From the NCBI GenBank assembly GCA_016271365.2, contig CM028129.1, forward strand, positions 461,418,501 through 461,482,500: a DNA stretch of 64,000 nucleotides. The letters are read 5' to 3'. The DNA is from Neoceratodus forsteri (taxonomy: Eukaryota; Chordata; Ceratodontiformes; Ceratodontidae). Under the pieces are notes generated by a model. It ran no database searches. It was not told the DNA's origin and was given only the letters and a program-made list of their open reading frames with translations. The position numbers and the translations under genes were made by a program. Positions 1 through 11,480 of this stretch are shown here, in pieces; positions within the stretch are counted from its first letter, which is position 1; every line of letters begins with the position of its first letter.

Positions 1-3000
1 TGCCACAAGTTAGATATGGGTTTGCATGACCATAAAATATGTAAAAGATCACCATTTGGAGCATTACATCGCCAGCACTTATTATCTGGTAATAGACCTA
101 TATTATGTAAATGAGATGGTGTTTTATATCCTAGATGTAAGATTTTAAATTGAATTAATCTACTACGCATATCTTTAAAGGAGTCATGACAGAGTTTCCA
201 ACATTTATCCCAATGAACATCTAATATGTTTTCATTTAATATCCGATTCCATCTATTTCTAGCGGGAAGGGATTGGTTCGGTAACATATCTCTAACCTGT
301 TTATATATTTTACTAACTAAACCAGAGGGATTATTGACCCACATATTAATATATGAGGGACTTAAAACCGATCTATTTGTTTGTTGGATGTAGGGGAGTA
401 TAACAATCCATATTTGTAAATACTTCCAAAATTATTTTTTGGGGGATATTCCATTTTATCTGAAGATTACTAAAAGAATTTAATGTATCGCTATTATCAG
501 TCAAGATATCGTTCAAGAATAAAATGTTCTTATACATCCATGATTTGCAATATATTGGTTTATTCTCTAGATGTAATTTCAGATTACCCCAAATTGGAGT
601 AAAGGTAAAAGGTGCGGGGTCAGATTTAAGCCAGTTATGCATTTTGAACCAATAGCAAACAGATGCATTAATTATGGGATGCTTTTTTTAACTTAGGGGT
701 TAGTGTAACGTAAATAAAACTGTTTGGTATGTATCCTGGAGACAAAGATGCTTCCATATCATACCCATAGTGGTATATTATGATTAGGTTTAAGAAACCA
801 TTTGATAGTTTGTGATGCTCTAAAAGCCCATAAATAGGCCGTATACCATGGTAACCCAAAGCCGCCACGAGTCCAATGAGAACGTAATTTAATATGGCTA
901 AACCTTGGTATGAGACCTTCCCATAAAAAGTTACCTATAGTTTTATCAATACTGTTTAAAAGATGAGGAGAAATTTTAAGTGGGATACAGGCAAACTGAT
1001 AAAGAATTCTAGGTGTGATATTCATTTTAATTACCGATATTTTACCAAATAAAGATAGATTTAGATTTTTCCATTTATCCAAGTCTGTTCTGATAGTTGC
1101 AAGTAAAGGACGTAGGTTTATTTCCCATATTCTGTCTAAATCAGCTGATACTTTAATCCCTAGGTAGGTGATACCTTGTGGGGATCAACGAAATCCGAGA
1201 TGTTTATTCATAAGGAGATTACAATGTTTATTCAGTGGTAATATTTCAGATTTTTGATAATTAACTGTAAACCCAGAGAGCTTTGAAAAAAGTTTAAGTA
1301 TGTTATTGAGTGGTTGCACTGATAATTTTAGGTTTTCTAACAAAATAAGCATATCATCAGCATATGACAATGTTGTATATTGCGTATGCCCAATAGAGAT
1401 GCCCTTTATGTTATTATTCTGTCTGAGAAAGGTGCTAAGAGTTTCAAGAGCTAAAGTAAAAAGGGATGGGGAAAGAGGGCATCTTTGCCTAGTACCTCTT
1501 GCTAATATAAAGGACTGTGATAAAGTAGAATTAGTGAGTACTCTCGCATGTGGCTTTGTATAAAGAAGTTTGATCCAAGAACAAAATTGTTTACTAAAAC
1601 CAAATCGGGATAATACCATGTAGAGAAAGTTCCAGTCCAAAGAATCAAAGGCTTTTTCAAAGTCTATTGCAATTGCTACTGCTGGAGAGTTAAGTGATTT
1701 GGCCTTATGAATAAGGTTAATTAGAGAACGCAGATGGTCAGAACCCATCCTGCCTTTAATAACGAAGCCCACTTGAGATTTGTGAATTAGTTTAGGAATG
1801 TATGGTTCTATACGATTTGCCAGAATCTTGGCAAATATCTTGCCGTCTGTATTCAGTAAAGATATTGGTCGGTAGTTAGCCGGATTAGTAGTGTCCTTGT
1901 CTATTTTTTGGGAGAATTGTAATAACTGCTTCTGTCATAGTAAAAGGTAGATATCCAGACCCAAAAGATTCATGAAAAACCTTACATAATAAAGGGGATA
2001 TTTGCTCAACAAGGAGCTTATAAAATTCAACAGGAAATCCGTCTCCTCCCCCGGAGATAGTCCACATTTAAGAGAGTGAATCACTTTCTTTACTTCTTCT
2101 ATAGTGAAAGGTGTATCTAAAGAATGTGTCACCTCCTGTGAGAGATGGGGAAGTGCTAGTTTATCCAGAAAGGAAGAAATGTCAAGAGATGATGTCGGAC
2201 TAGATGAAGAGTATAGTTTTTTATAAAAGGATGTCATAATTTTGTTAATTGCAGACTCACTAACTTGTGTTTTACCTGTATGATCTTTTAGAGCGGCTAT
2301 ATGCATTCCATTTGTTGCATTCTTAGTCTATAAGCAAGTATTTTACTTCCTTTCTCCCCTCCTTCCCAGAATTTTTGTTTTATTCTTAATAATGCTATTT
2401 CTGTTTTTCTGGAAATTAGCTCATTGATTTGCATACGTAATTGTAAGATTTCATAATGCAATCTAGAAGAAGGGTCAGGATGTGGGTTATTTGAATATAG
2501 TGTTTGTTTAATTTGTAGTGCATTTTCAAGATTGTTAATTTGTTGTTCCCTAAGCTTCCTCCTGTGAGCAGCATAACTAATTATTTCGCCACGTAGTGTG
2601 GCTTTAAGTGCTTCCCATGTAATGCCCATGGAAGTATCTTTTGGGTCGTTGATATCAACAAATTCTTCAATTTGCATTTTAATCCAGGGTAAAAATTCTG
2701 GATCTTTGAGCAGTAAAGGGTCTAATCACCACGATGATGATTTTATGTGAGGAGTACCCCAATTAAGTAAGAGTTTGACTGGGGCATGATCAGATATAAT
2801 TAATGGTAGTATATCGGCTTCAATTGTATTAGTCATTAATGAGGGAGAGGTTAGCACATAGTCTATTCTGCTTTACGTCTGGTGGCGAGGAGAATAAAAG
2901 GTATAATCTCTATCCCTGGGGTGGAGGGTCCTCCATATGTCAGATAGACCTAAATCCCTCATTAATTGAGAAACTATAATCAGACTTTTAGGGTGACAAT

Positions 3001-3479
3001 CTAATGAACCATTACTCCTATCCATGTATGCATCTAAGGTGAAATTAAAGTCCCCTCTGATCAATATAGGAGAGTTGACTAGATTTAATTCAATCAACAT
3101 TTGAGTTAGCTTCTGAAATGAATTGTGGGTCATCTGAATTTGGTGCATAAATATTAATTATGGTAAGTGGTCCTGAAGGGGTATCGAAAGTTATAATGAG
3201 CCATCTGCCCTCTGAATCTTTCTGAGTATTAGAGGTTGTCCATTTCAATTTCTTATGTATTAATATAGCTACCCCTCTTTTTTTTGATGCGGCTGAGGCC
3301 ATGAACACCTGACCGACCCAATCACATTTTAGTCTAGCACCATCTGCTTCCAATAATTTGGTTTCTTGCAATAATGCAATTTGTATTTTATGTTTCTTAA
3401 GATGGTTAAGAACTTGTTTACGTTTATTCAGAGCATTAAGTCCCTTGACATTCCATGAACATAATGTTAAATTAGCCAT
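1..3479 (-). pseudogene. LINE ORF2: AP endonuclease and reverse transcriptase, broken
   Basis: ORF2 would nick target DNA and prime reverse transcription at the nick. It starts at 3479 (MANLTLCSWNVKGLN), typical of an APE-type endonuclease N-terminus. QETK near 3360 and GDFN near 3050 are endonuclease motifs. A linker follows at 2677-2297. Reverse-transcriptase block 1 (DGFPVEFYK) lies near 2040, then AIDFEKAFDSL near 1655 and the catalytic YADD near 1350. The palm motif reads GTRQRCPLSP where GxxQGCPLSP is usual. The 1082-759 segment has the L1-group C-terminal signature (IKMN.TPRILYQF), and a Cys/His knuckle (HILWSC) is present at positions 1-60. At least five frame changes or stops separate the segments, so no active protein is made. 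The last codons lie outside the window. Confidence 0.88.
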
Positions 3480-5139
3480 CCTATATTAAGTTATTGATCT
3501 GTTGTGAGATAAATGTGATGTCAAGGGACTATAATGTTCGTTAACATTTAACATTTTGGTGCAGAACATCTTATTATAGATGTTATTTGTAGTAAATGTG
3601 TTGGCAGAATTTCCTTGGGTTACTATAACAAACAGATACATATCCTCTATCTGTTTCCCTACAGTGCAGCTCTCTTTAACCAATGTAACCTTAACACTAT
3701 ATAACATTTTAATTGTGTAACAATAAAATAAAACAGGTATCTAGGAAATATAGAGGAGATAAGGTCAGTCTGAGTGTACCTGCCCAAACAGTAAGTGGAA
3801 AAAGGAAAGGAAACAAAGACCAAGACCACCCCTCTATATTCTAGGATGCAGCTTATCAAACAGGAACTAGGATAGCACCAAGAAAAATAAAAGAGTACTA
3901 TCCAAGTCTCCTTAAAACAATGACTCAATCAGAGTTTCCAAACAGTATCTTTGTACTGAAATTTAAAGTAAGCTCAAATAGAATAACACTTATTGTATTC
4001 TCTTACGCTTGTATAGTTGGAGTCAATAGAGTCCAAGGACATTACCAGGTCTAGCATCACCTCTGGTAAGGAGAGACCAAATGAAATGTAAGGGGACAAG
4101 AGAGAAAAAAAATTCCTTTATCTGCATATATCCATTTATGCAGTTACAATGGGTTAGATGGCATTCATGTGCAAGATACTATATACATGTAGTATATAGT
4201 ATATTACGTTTAACCCTGCTTTATATATATGTAGAGGCTGCTCAGCACAACCTAAACATGTAGTTAATGTATTTGATCTAGTAGCTATTGAAAGAAGATG
4301 CATATATTCTATGATGGATACAGTATTTCTTTCATCTATCATAAAGAATTCCCCATACCTTTATATTGTCAAATAGCAAGTAAGATTGAAAAAAGGAAGA
4401 GGGAAGAAGGAGGAAAAAAAAAAGGGAAAAATCGAATTGCAGGGATATTAAGAATATGTTATCACAGGATTTTAGTATATACCAGTCTGTTGATCCATTA
4501 TCTGTCCTACATAAAGTAAAGTGTATTTTGATACAGCAGTTCGTTTCGTTAACTGATATCCAGCACATCTATTTTGCCAAAATCATTTATAAGTTTGCAG
4601 GAACGAGACATATAAAGATGTTCTCCAATTAGGAACCCAACTTGAATCCTGATACAGTGAAGAGATCTTGTACTGGGTATAAATCCGAAAGAATTGGGAT
4701 TCTATGCCATATAATGACCTTGATTAGCCATTCATATTGAGACAGGATGCTTTTTTTTTATCTTAAAGGCGGATTATATAAACACGCTATCCCATCAGGT
4801 AATTTGCCTATTAAAACAATATTATCAGCCAAGGCAAAAAGAAAGTCAGCCCCAGACTTGCATGGAGTCTATTTATGAAGTGTGGTTGCTAGTATATTAT
4901 CACATTGCCATAGATCATATGTTCTAGTCCCACCACAGCCATTATATCACAATCTTTATACACAGCCACCTGTGTTTGCTGCTGCTCAGTTCCTTCTGAA
5001 AGTACAGCTTAGATGATCATTAAATCTATGCTGAAAGGTAGCGGGTAAGAGTGACCCAGATGTGTATTCCCCGATATCTTGAGTCAAACTACTGATTCAC
5101 CTGAAGTATAGCGCATTATTAACAACAATTTCCTGTATC
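3480..5139 (-). other. Unusually long spacer between LINE ORF1 and ORF2
   Basis: About 1.66 kb separates the ORF1 stop from the ORF2 start. I see no coding similarity here on either strand. The stretch is AT-rich, with a purine tract at about 4386-4432 and no clear terminal repeats. It could be a genuine inter-ORF spacer, an old insertion, or eroded coding sequence. I could not find target-site duplications that would mark an insertion. Confidence 0.5.
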
Positions 5140-6407
5140 TTATCTCAAGTGCTTTAAAGGTGTGGAGTCTCTTTTATGTTTGCTCTTACCACGACGTTTC
5201 TTTTCCGGGGGTTCATTAAGTTTAACAGGTGAACTGTCACCATCACACGACCAGGAGGCATCCATCTGTTCACGGCTTTCCTCATCTCTTAATTGCATAT
5301 CCGATTCTATGGCGAATCCATCACAGGGGGAAGGTAAATCCTGAAGTAGGGCATATCTATTTTGCACAGAAACATCAGGAATAATTGGCTCCATAGCAAC
5401 AGATTTCGAGGTATTTTTACTTGATATTTCAGAACTGTAACTACGTGTTGCTACGTGAGCTGTTTCAGGAATTGCCTTGTTACGTACCGGGCTGGTCTGA
5501 CCTTCCAATGGCTTGTCAGGAGATTTCAGAACAGGACCAGCTTTCCCTGAGGTACCATTGTTGTACATTTTATCAGTGTTGATTTTGATCAGGGATTCGG
5601 CTGTAAATTGAGCTTTTTGGACCGCAGAGTCATTGTGTTGAGTTGTTGAGTAACAGTTCAGAAAAGCCATCAGAGCCTCTGGGTCATAAAAATCTTTATG
5701 AGAGCCCTCCACGAAGATCTGCATAGTTGCAGGGTATCTAAGAGTGAAGTGGAGCCCCATTTGATGCATACCTCGCCAAGCAGTAGTGTAAGCTCTCCGT
5801 TTCAATGACGGTTCTTTAGAAAAGTCTTGGTATATATATATGTCATGATCCTGCCATCTGAGATGCCCAGTTTCCCTGGATTTTTGTAAGATTAGTTCTA
5901 TACTTGCATAGTTTAAAAATTTAGCAATTATAGGCCTTGGTCTTTGCTCCACCGAAGGTTTTGGGCCTAGGGAACAGTGAGACCGTTCTATTATTAATTC
6001 ACTGCCAGTTTGGAGGCCGAGTATTTGCGGTAGCTCCCGTTGTAAGAATGCTGTGGTATTCTTGCTTTCACACCTTCAGGAAATCCAAATATACGAAGAT
6101 TCTTTCTTCGATTTCTATTTTCTAAGTCTTCGATTTTAAATTGTAGTTCTTTAATCATTCGATCTTGAGATCTGATAGTTGTTTTTAACTCTTGTATGGA
6201 ATCTTCACTGAGATGAATTTTACTTTCTGTAAATGCAAGTCTGGAATCAATGGTTTTCATCATTTGTGTATTTTGTTGAGTAGCAGTTTTTAGGTCTCTC
6301 ATGTCCGTAGATAGTTTGTTGAACATTTCTTCAATCTTTTCGAGTGTATTTAATTGTTTATCACAATTAGTCATTGTGAGACCTTGCAGGTTCTCTTTCA
6401 GATCCAC
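5140..6407 (-). pseudogene. LINE ORF1 (L1-type RNA-binding protein), frameshifted
   Basis: ORF1p binds the LINE RNA to form the ribonucleoprotein. The first part (6407-5994) is a long heptad-rich coiled coil ending in LENRNRRKNLRIFGFPEG, the junction typical of L1-type ORF1 where the coiled coil meets the RRM. The reading then shifts frame near 6050-5950. The second part (5952-5140) begins RPRPIIAKFLNY and includes LRWQDHDIYIYQDFS, matching the L1-type C-terminal domain, and ends in a basic tail (KKRRGKSKHKR). The total is roughly 400 residues. The frame break around 6000 makes it a pseudogene. Confidence 0.85.
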
Positions 6408-6762
6408 AGCAGTATTGTAAATTGTATAGATATCTTATGAAAAATAATTGTCCGGACAGCTGTAATATCTCTCCTTACATTTGTTCTTTAGAGTAGAATG
6501 TTATCTCTGGCTTAGATTGCAGAGGATGTTGCTAGATACTGGATGTTAGTGAGGAGCTCTGAAATTAAGCATCCATCTTGCTCGGTGCCAGGCCACGCCC
6601 CCCCCCCATTCAACTCATATTTTGGCTCCATGTTTTCAAATAAAACCACATTCCCGGGTGATATACCAGGGAGTACAGCATCAGACATAGAAATAACTAC
6701 AGATGGTATTATAGATAAAATTCACAACTTAAAAATCACAAATTCAGCAGGACCAGATAATA

Positions 6763-9195
6763 CAGTTCTCCCTTATTATAGCGAATCCTGTTATAAAGAA
6801 TCCTACTTGTAATGAATGTGGGTCATGGATCCTGGTAAAACACAATAGATCAGCGAAATCTCTGAAACAGTGAAGCACTGCAACACTAAAACCTTGTGTC
6901 ACTTTAATTTTTTTTTCTGTTGTTCTTCTTTCTGCCACTTGCTACACAGAAATGGAAACAACTGGGAGCAATCAGAACAGCCACAATATAGTCCCTTGGT
7001 CAAACAGTCAGTAAATGTTTAAATTGGACCCAGCATACAATTTCATTAATTGTCAACGCAACACACTATACTACACCAATCATTCAATTTTGTCCCAAAT
7101 GTAGTTTTGGCCTAAGCCCTATAGTAATGTTTTAATTAATCAATCAATTTACCACCATTTAGAACTTTATTTAACCCCCCTTTTTATCAGCAAGCATTGC
7201 ACACCTTCTCTGACCTCCTAAACACCAGTCCATGCATCTGTCCTGTTTCTGTCCCATTTCTGGCAATGGTAGAAAGTAAGAAGTAAAAAGTGCTGGATGT
7301 TCACACAACACATGCCATTACTGAATAAATGGAGAATGATGATGGAGTCATCAAACTTGCTGCCACGTTTTTGCTTGACAAATCCACCATCTGCACCTTC
7401 AGAAAACAAGAGGATTATTTGTGAGCTTTTGCCTGCAATTGCCCTGAGAAGGAGGGGATGCAGCATAAAAAAACATGGCTTGCTGGAAATGCTGAGGTGA
7501 ACCAAGTGATAAAAATTTGGTTAGAAAGTCAGCGGGCTTCTGGTGTTCCACTCTCCAGAGCAATAGTGAAAGAAAAAGCAGAAACTTTGGCTAAACAACT
7601 GATGGCTGAGGACTGTAGTTTTAAATCTTCCCTGGACTGGCTCTGGTGTTTTCAGTGCTGAAATGGGATCAGACAGCTAAAGACAGCTGGTGAAAAGAGG
7701 TCAGCAGATGACACTGCTGCACATGAATTTATGCCCAAACTACTCGAAATTCTGGAGGATGGTGACAATGAGCCTTGCCAGTTTTATAATGCAAATGAGA
7801 TGGGGCTCTTTTACAAATGTTTACACTACAGAACCCTAGCTGCCCGAACTAAGACAGATGCTTCCAAAGGTTACAGAATTTTTAAGGACTGGGTTACTCT
7901 TTTAGTGTGCACAAATACAACAGGGGAACATAAGTTGAAGCCCCTGTGCATCAGTCACTTCGCCAATCTGAGGTGTTTCCACCACATAAACAGAGATTCA
8001 CTACCCCTTCTGTATGATGACAGTTCAAATCCTGGATGACCAGAGTCATTTTTCAGCAATGGTTCCACCACCAATTTGTGCCATCAGTGCACCACTTCCT
8101 GAGCTCTAAAAGAATGGGCACTAAAGCCATTCTACTGCTCGACCAATGCCCTGCCCATCTGAAAGCAGACGAACTTAAAAGCAGATATGGGAAAATTAAA
8201 ATTTTGTATCTTCCCAGTAACACTACATCTATGATCCAGCTGATGGACAAGGACATTATTGCAAACTTAAAAAAGCTGTACAGGAAGCAACTGCTAAGAG
8301 AAATTGTTCTAAGGGACACTGATACTGAACTGGTCAATTTTTTGAAATCATTCAACATAAAAGACATGATGTATGTTATGGGGACTGCCTGGGATTCCAT
8401 CACAGCATCAAAAGTAACCAACTGCTGGCGCAATGCTCTTGACCCTATCTTCAAGGACAGCAGCACAGCTGATGGTCCAGAAGTATTATCACAGGATCCT
8501 GACACTGACATGCAGGATGTAGGCATCGCTGCTGGCTTGGGGCTCATAAAAGGGACTGGCCCAGAAGCTCTGGTTCCTCTGCAGCAGTGGTTTGCAAAAT
8601 ATCCCAGTGTCTGATGTCATTAGTAATGCCGAAATCATTCAAGAGTTTAAAAGTGGGTCTCGTGCAATATGTGATTTGGAAGGTGAGGATGAACCAGAAG
8701 ATGCTGAAAGGTCAGAAGTCATGCATGAGAATGTACACTCAGTGGAGGAGATAGCTGGCCTTGAGACTGGGTTGCAATACCTAGAGTGGCAACCTTTTGT
8801 CTTCTCTCTCTCCAGCTGTTCCAGCTAAGACAGCTCATCAATATGTGCAAAAAGGAAGTTCTGCAGAATGAGTTAGTTCAAACTACACTGGACTCATTTT
8901 TTAAATAAATAAATAAATACATAAATAAGCATGGAAGAATGCTTTTAAAATCCTGAATTTATTAACAATTTTTATTAAATACAAAACAGTGCTTTTTAAA
9001 AAGTAATTGAATAAAAAGGCACACCTTTTATCTTTTGCTAAATTAAAATACTGAATGATAAAAACAGATAACGTCTATGCTTCTTTCCTTCTTTCATGAT
9101 AGGAATTCTTTATGTCCTGCTATAGCAAACTCTCATTATAACAAACTTCCGTTTGGCTCGGGTGGGAGTGGGGGTTGTTATAATGAGGAGAACTA
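6763..9195 (+). mobile_element. Tigger (pogo-type, Tc1/mariner superfamily) DNA transposon
   Basis: The element is bounded by TA dinucleotides at 6761-6762 and 9196-9197. Its left end starts CAGTTCTCCCTTATTATAGC and the right end, read inward on the minus strand, starts TAGTTCTCCTCATTATAACA, so the termini are imperfect inverted repeats with one changed terminal base. TA target duplication, these termini, a CENP-B-type helix-turn-helix and a DDE transposase together identify a Tigger. It lies inside a LINE reverse transcriptase. A short (AAATA)n stretch near 8905-8930 follows the transposase stop. Confidence 0.9.
7319..8908 (+). pseudogene. Tigger transposase, inactive
   Basis: Plus-strand transposase remains. 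A CENP-B/Tc5-type DNA-binding helix-turn-helix is visible at 7500-7661 (VNQVIKIWLESQRASGVPLS). The DDE catalytic domain follows at about 7730-8300. The first catalytic motif reads YNANEMGLFYK where pogo-type enzymes normally have NADETG, so the first Asp is Asn. The second motif is LLLDQCPAHL near 8130 and the third IQLMDKDII near 8240. In-frame stops occur at about 7660 and 8037. After a stop at 8612-8614, similarity resumes and ends with QTTLDSFFK and a stop at 8906-8908, the usual C-terminus. The N-terminal pipsqueak-like helix-turn-helix is not recognisable before 7458. Confidence 0.85.
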
Positions 9196-9197
9196 TA

Positions 9198-10650
9198 TCT
9201 CTCTTAAAATGCTAAAACTACTATCACCCTATATTGCCATCCCACTGAAAGTACTCTTCTCAAAAGCAATAACTGAACAGGCATGACCACCTGATTGGTC
9301 AACCGCAATCGTGGTGCCTATATATAGGAAATGGAACAGACTGGATTACTCCAATTACAGGCCGATTAGTTTGACATCTGTTCCAAGGAAGATAATGGAA
9401 TCCATTCTAAAAGACATCATAAATACGCACTTGGATAGAATGGGTCTGCATGATGGGGATCAGCATGAGTTTGTGGCAGGTAGATAGTGTATAATGAATC
9501 TATTATGTTTTAATGATAAAATATCAGCAGCACTTGACAAGGGAATCCCGGTTGACTGCATTTACTTGGATTTTGCAAAGGCGTTTGATAAAGTCCCACG
9601 TTGTGAAATAATTCAGAGTCTAATAGACATACATATGGATCATACAGTTGTGAATTGGGTGGCACACTGGATGATGGATAGGACACAAAGGGTGTGTATA
9701 AATAGCTACTACTCATCATCTATGCCTGTGATGAATGGGGTGTCTCAGGGGTTGGTGTTGGGACCAGTGTTATTCCAGATCTTTATGTTCAAAATGGGGC
9801 AGCAATCTGCAAACTGGCTTAGTAAATATGCAGATGACACTGAACTTGCAGGTATTGCAAAAAAATGACAAAAACATAGCATCAGTTCAGTAAGATTTAG
9901 ACAATATCCAGCAATGTGCCAATAATAGAGGAATTAGCTTTAACTCAGATGAGTGTTGTGTCATTTATCTAGGAAAATGGAATAGGAAAGGGAAATATTT
10001 CCTAAACTGGCTACCTCTTAGGGCTTCAAATGAGGACAAAGACTTAAGAATAATAAACTAAAATATTGCCTATGATTCACACTGTAATAACCAAATAGCA
10101 AAAGCTAAGAAAATCCTATAGACCATAAAATGGGACTTTTGCAATAGAAGTGAACAGGTCATAATGCCACTATATAGAGCATATGTTCGACCATTACTGG
10201 ATTACAGAAGCCCTTTATGGGGGCCTATCATGAGAAGCAGTACTGACAAAATTATAAAAGTACAGAGACATGCCACTAAATTGATTCACAATCTAAGAGC
10301 TATGCCATATTACAAACACTTACAGGAATTAAACCTAATGACTCTCAAGACTAGAAGAATAAGGGGAGATGTACTTCTATGTTATAACATAATGCAGGAT
10401 CAGTATTTACTAAGTGAACTGAGCCTATAATTCAAAGATGATAGAATATGTACTAGAGGACACCCACTGCAATTTAGGCCAATTAACTTTAACACATTTA
10501 AAAGGAAGGCATTCTACACACAGAGGGTGGTGTATCCATGGAATATTCTCCTAATGGAAGTCATAATTAGCAAGAACAAAAAACAATTTAAAAGCAGGTT
10601 GGATTCATATATTCTAGAAGGAAATTGCATCACATATTATGGGTGATATG
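9198..10650 (+). pseudogene. CR1/L2-type reverse transcriptase, broken
   Basis: This is the second piece of the LINE interrupted by the Tigger. Motifs in order: NYRPISLTSVPRKIMESIL near 9350-9410, YLDFAKAFDKVPR near 9565-9600, GVSQGLVLGPVLF near 9740-9775, catalytic YADDTELAG near 9825-9855, and the thumb-region signature PLYRAYVRPLLDYRSPLW near 10165-10220. Stops at about 9487, 9866 and 10057 divide it. The C-terminal region (WNILLMEV near 10535) resembles the usual VxxWNSLPxEV block. The protein would copy LINE RNA at a nicked target but cannot be made intact. Confidence 0.85.
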
Positions 10651-10759
10651 ACAGGCGCAAACATGGGCCCACTGCCTTTTCAGCTCCTTATACCATAGTA
10701 TGAACCTTAGTATCAGCACCTGACACCTGAAATTGGTGGTGGAAAAGTCACTGAGACAT

Positions 10760-11140
10760 GGATTCATGGGGTAGGGGTTCAGTCAAACAAATCTGAGAGA
10801 TTTCTTTGACTGGGTGACCAAGGAAATAAATCACGGTGTGGCACAAGACATAGCCTACCTAGATTTCTGTAAGTCTTTCAACATTGTTCCACATAGGAGA
10901 TGCATAAGGAAACTGGGCAGCACAGGGGAGGGTCCTAAGGTAGTAAACTGGGTAAGAAATTAGTTAATGGATAGCCAACAGGATGGTGGTAAACTGAGTT
11001 CATTCTGGAGAAAGGAGGGTGACCAGTGGGATGCCTCAGGGTTTAATACTGGGACTGGTCCTCTTTTATGTCTTTATAAATGACATTGCAGAGGACCTGA
11101 AAGGAAAGGTCTACCTCATTGTGGAAGACAACAACATCAA
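10760..11140 (+). mobile_element. CR1 reverse-transcriptase fragment
   Basis: Translating the plus strand here, with frame changes, gives FFDWVTKEINHGVAQDIAYL followed by DFCKSFNIVPH, then a palm-region remnant and NDIAEDLKGKVYL. This is the central CR1 reverse-transcriptase region, the same part seen at 51238-51501 and 63529-63700 on the other strand. It is a 5'- and 3'-truncated relic with several stops. About 75 bases without recognisable content separate it from the Harbinger element on its right. Confidence 0.72.
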
Positions 11141-11216
11141 CTAAAATTAATTTATTGATCGGATTACCCATTTCATAAGAGTTATTTCACAAGTCAATGT
11201 AAAAATAGAACATTAC

Positions 11217-11480
11217 GGTCCAGATATTCAAACTGCGCCCAAAAAGTGTGTAATAGCAGGAGCAAGCGCAAGTCTATTGAGCCCATGCGCAACAGGTACG
11301 ATATTCAAAAAAGGAGCAGGCCAAATTGCACCTACAATCAACGTCTGAATATCGCACAACCTGTGCCATAGCGCAACTAGGGAGGGGAAGTTGAGCAGAT
11401 ATGATACGCTATGGCGCAACAAGGGAGGTTCAGCTGAGCAGTTCAGAGGTGCCATAGCGCAAGCAGGGAGCCCCTTATCT
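11217..11480. repeat. Harbinger copy 1 left terminal and subterminal repeats
   Basis: The inverted terminus is followed by several copies of two short motifs. One is GATATTC or its complement GAATATC (about 11223, 11301, 11347). The other is a GCGCAA block, often as TATGGCGCAAC or ATAGCGCAA followed by an AGGGAGG-like tract (about 11369, 11412, 11456). Repeated subterminal motifs are typical binding sites for a transposase or its SANT partner. Which protein binds them is inference. Confidence 0.65.

Larger units (their letters stand above)
1..6609 (-). mobile_element. L1/Tx1-type LINE retrotransposon, 3' end outside window
   Basis: Non-LTR retrotransposon read on the minus strand, with ORF1 (6407-5140) followed by ORF2 (3479 to beyond position 1). 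Its 5' end is placed near 6609, where the minus strand starts with a run of G followed by CGTGGCCTGGCACCGAGCAA, a G-rich start as in other L1-group elements. Sequence to the right belongs to an unrelated plus-strand LINE, so this element probably inserted into it. The endonuclease, reverse transcriptase and C-terminal zinc-knuckle region are all recognisable but broken by stops and frameshifts. The L1/Tx1 assignment rests on the ORF1 coiled coil plus conserved C-terminal domain and on the ORF2 C-terminal region. The subfamily is not determined. Confidence 0.88.
6610..10745 (+). mobile_element. CR1/L2-type LINE, split by a Tigger element
   Basis: Two plus-strand pieces (6610-6762 and 9198 to about 10745) belong to one reverse-transcriptase reading, interrupted by the DNA transposon at 6763-9195. 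The first piece reads FNSYFGSMF then DKIHNLKITNSAGPDN, the N-terminal part of CR1/L2-type reverse transcriptases. The second resumes with KLLSPYIAIPLKVLFSKA and continues through the polymerase. The 5' part is missing on the left, where the minus-strand L1/Tx1 element abuts it. The 3' boundary near 10745 is approximate, because no clear tail was seen. Confidence 0.78.

Noticed and set aside
8053..8547. 164-codon minus-strand open frame opposite the Tigger transposase
   Set aside because: It is the antisense shadow of the DDE domain, which reads clearly on the plus strand.
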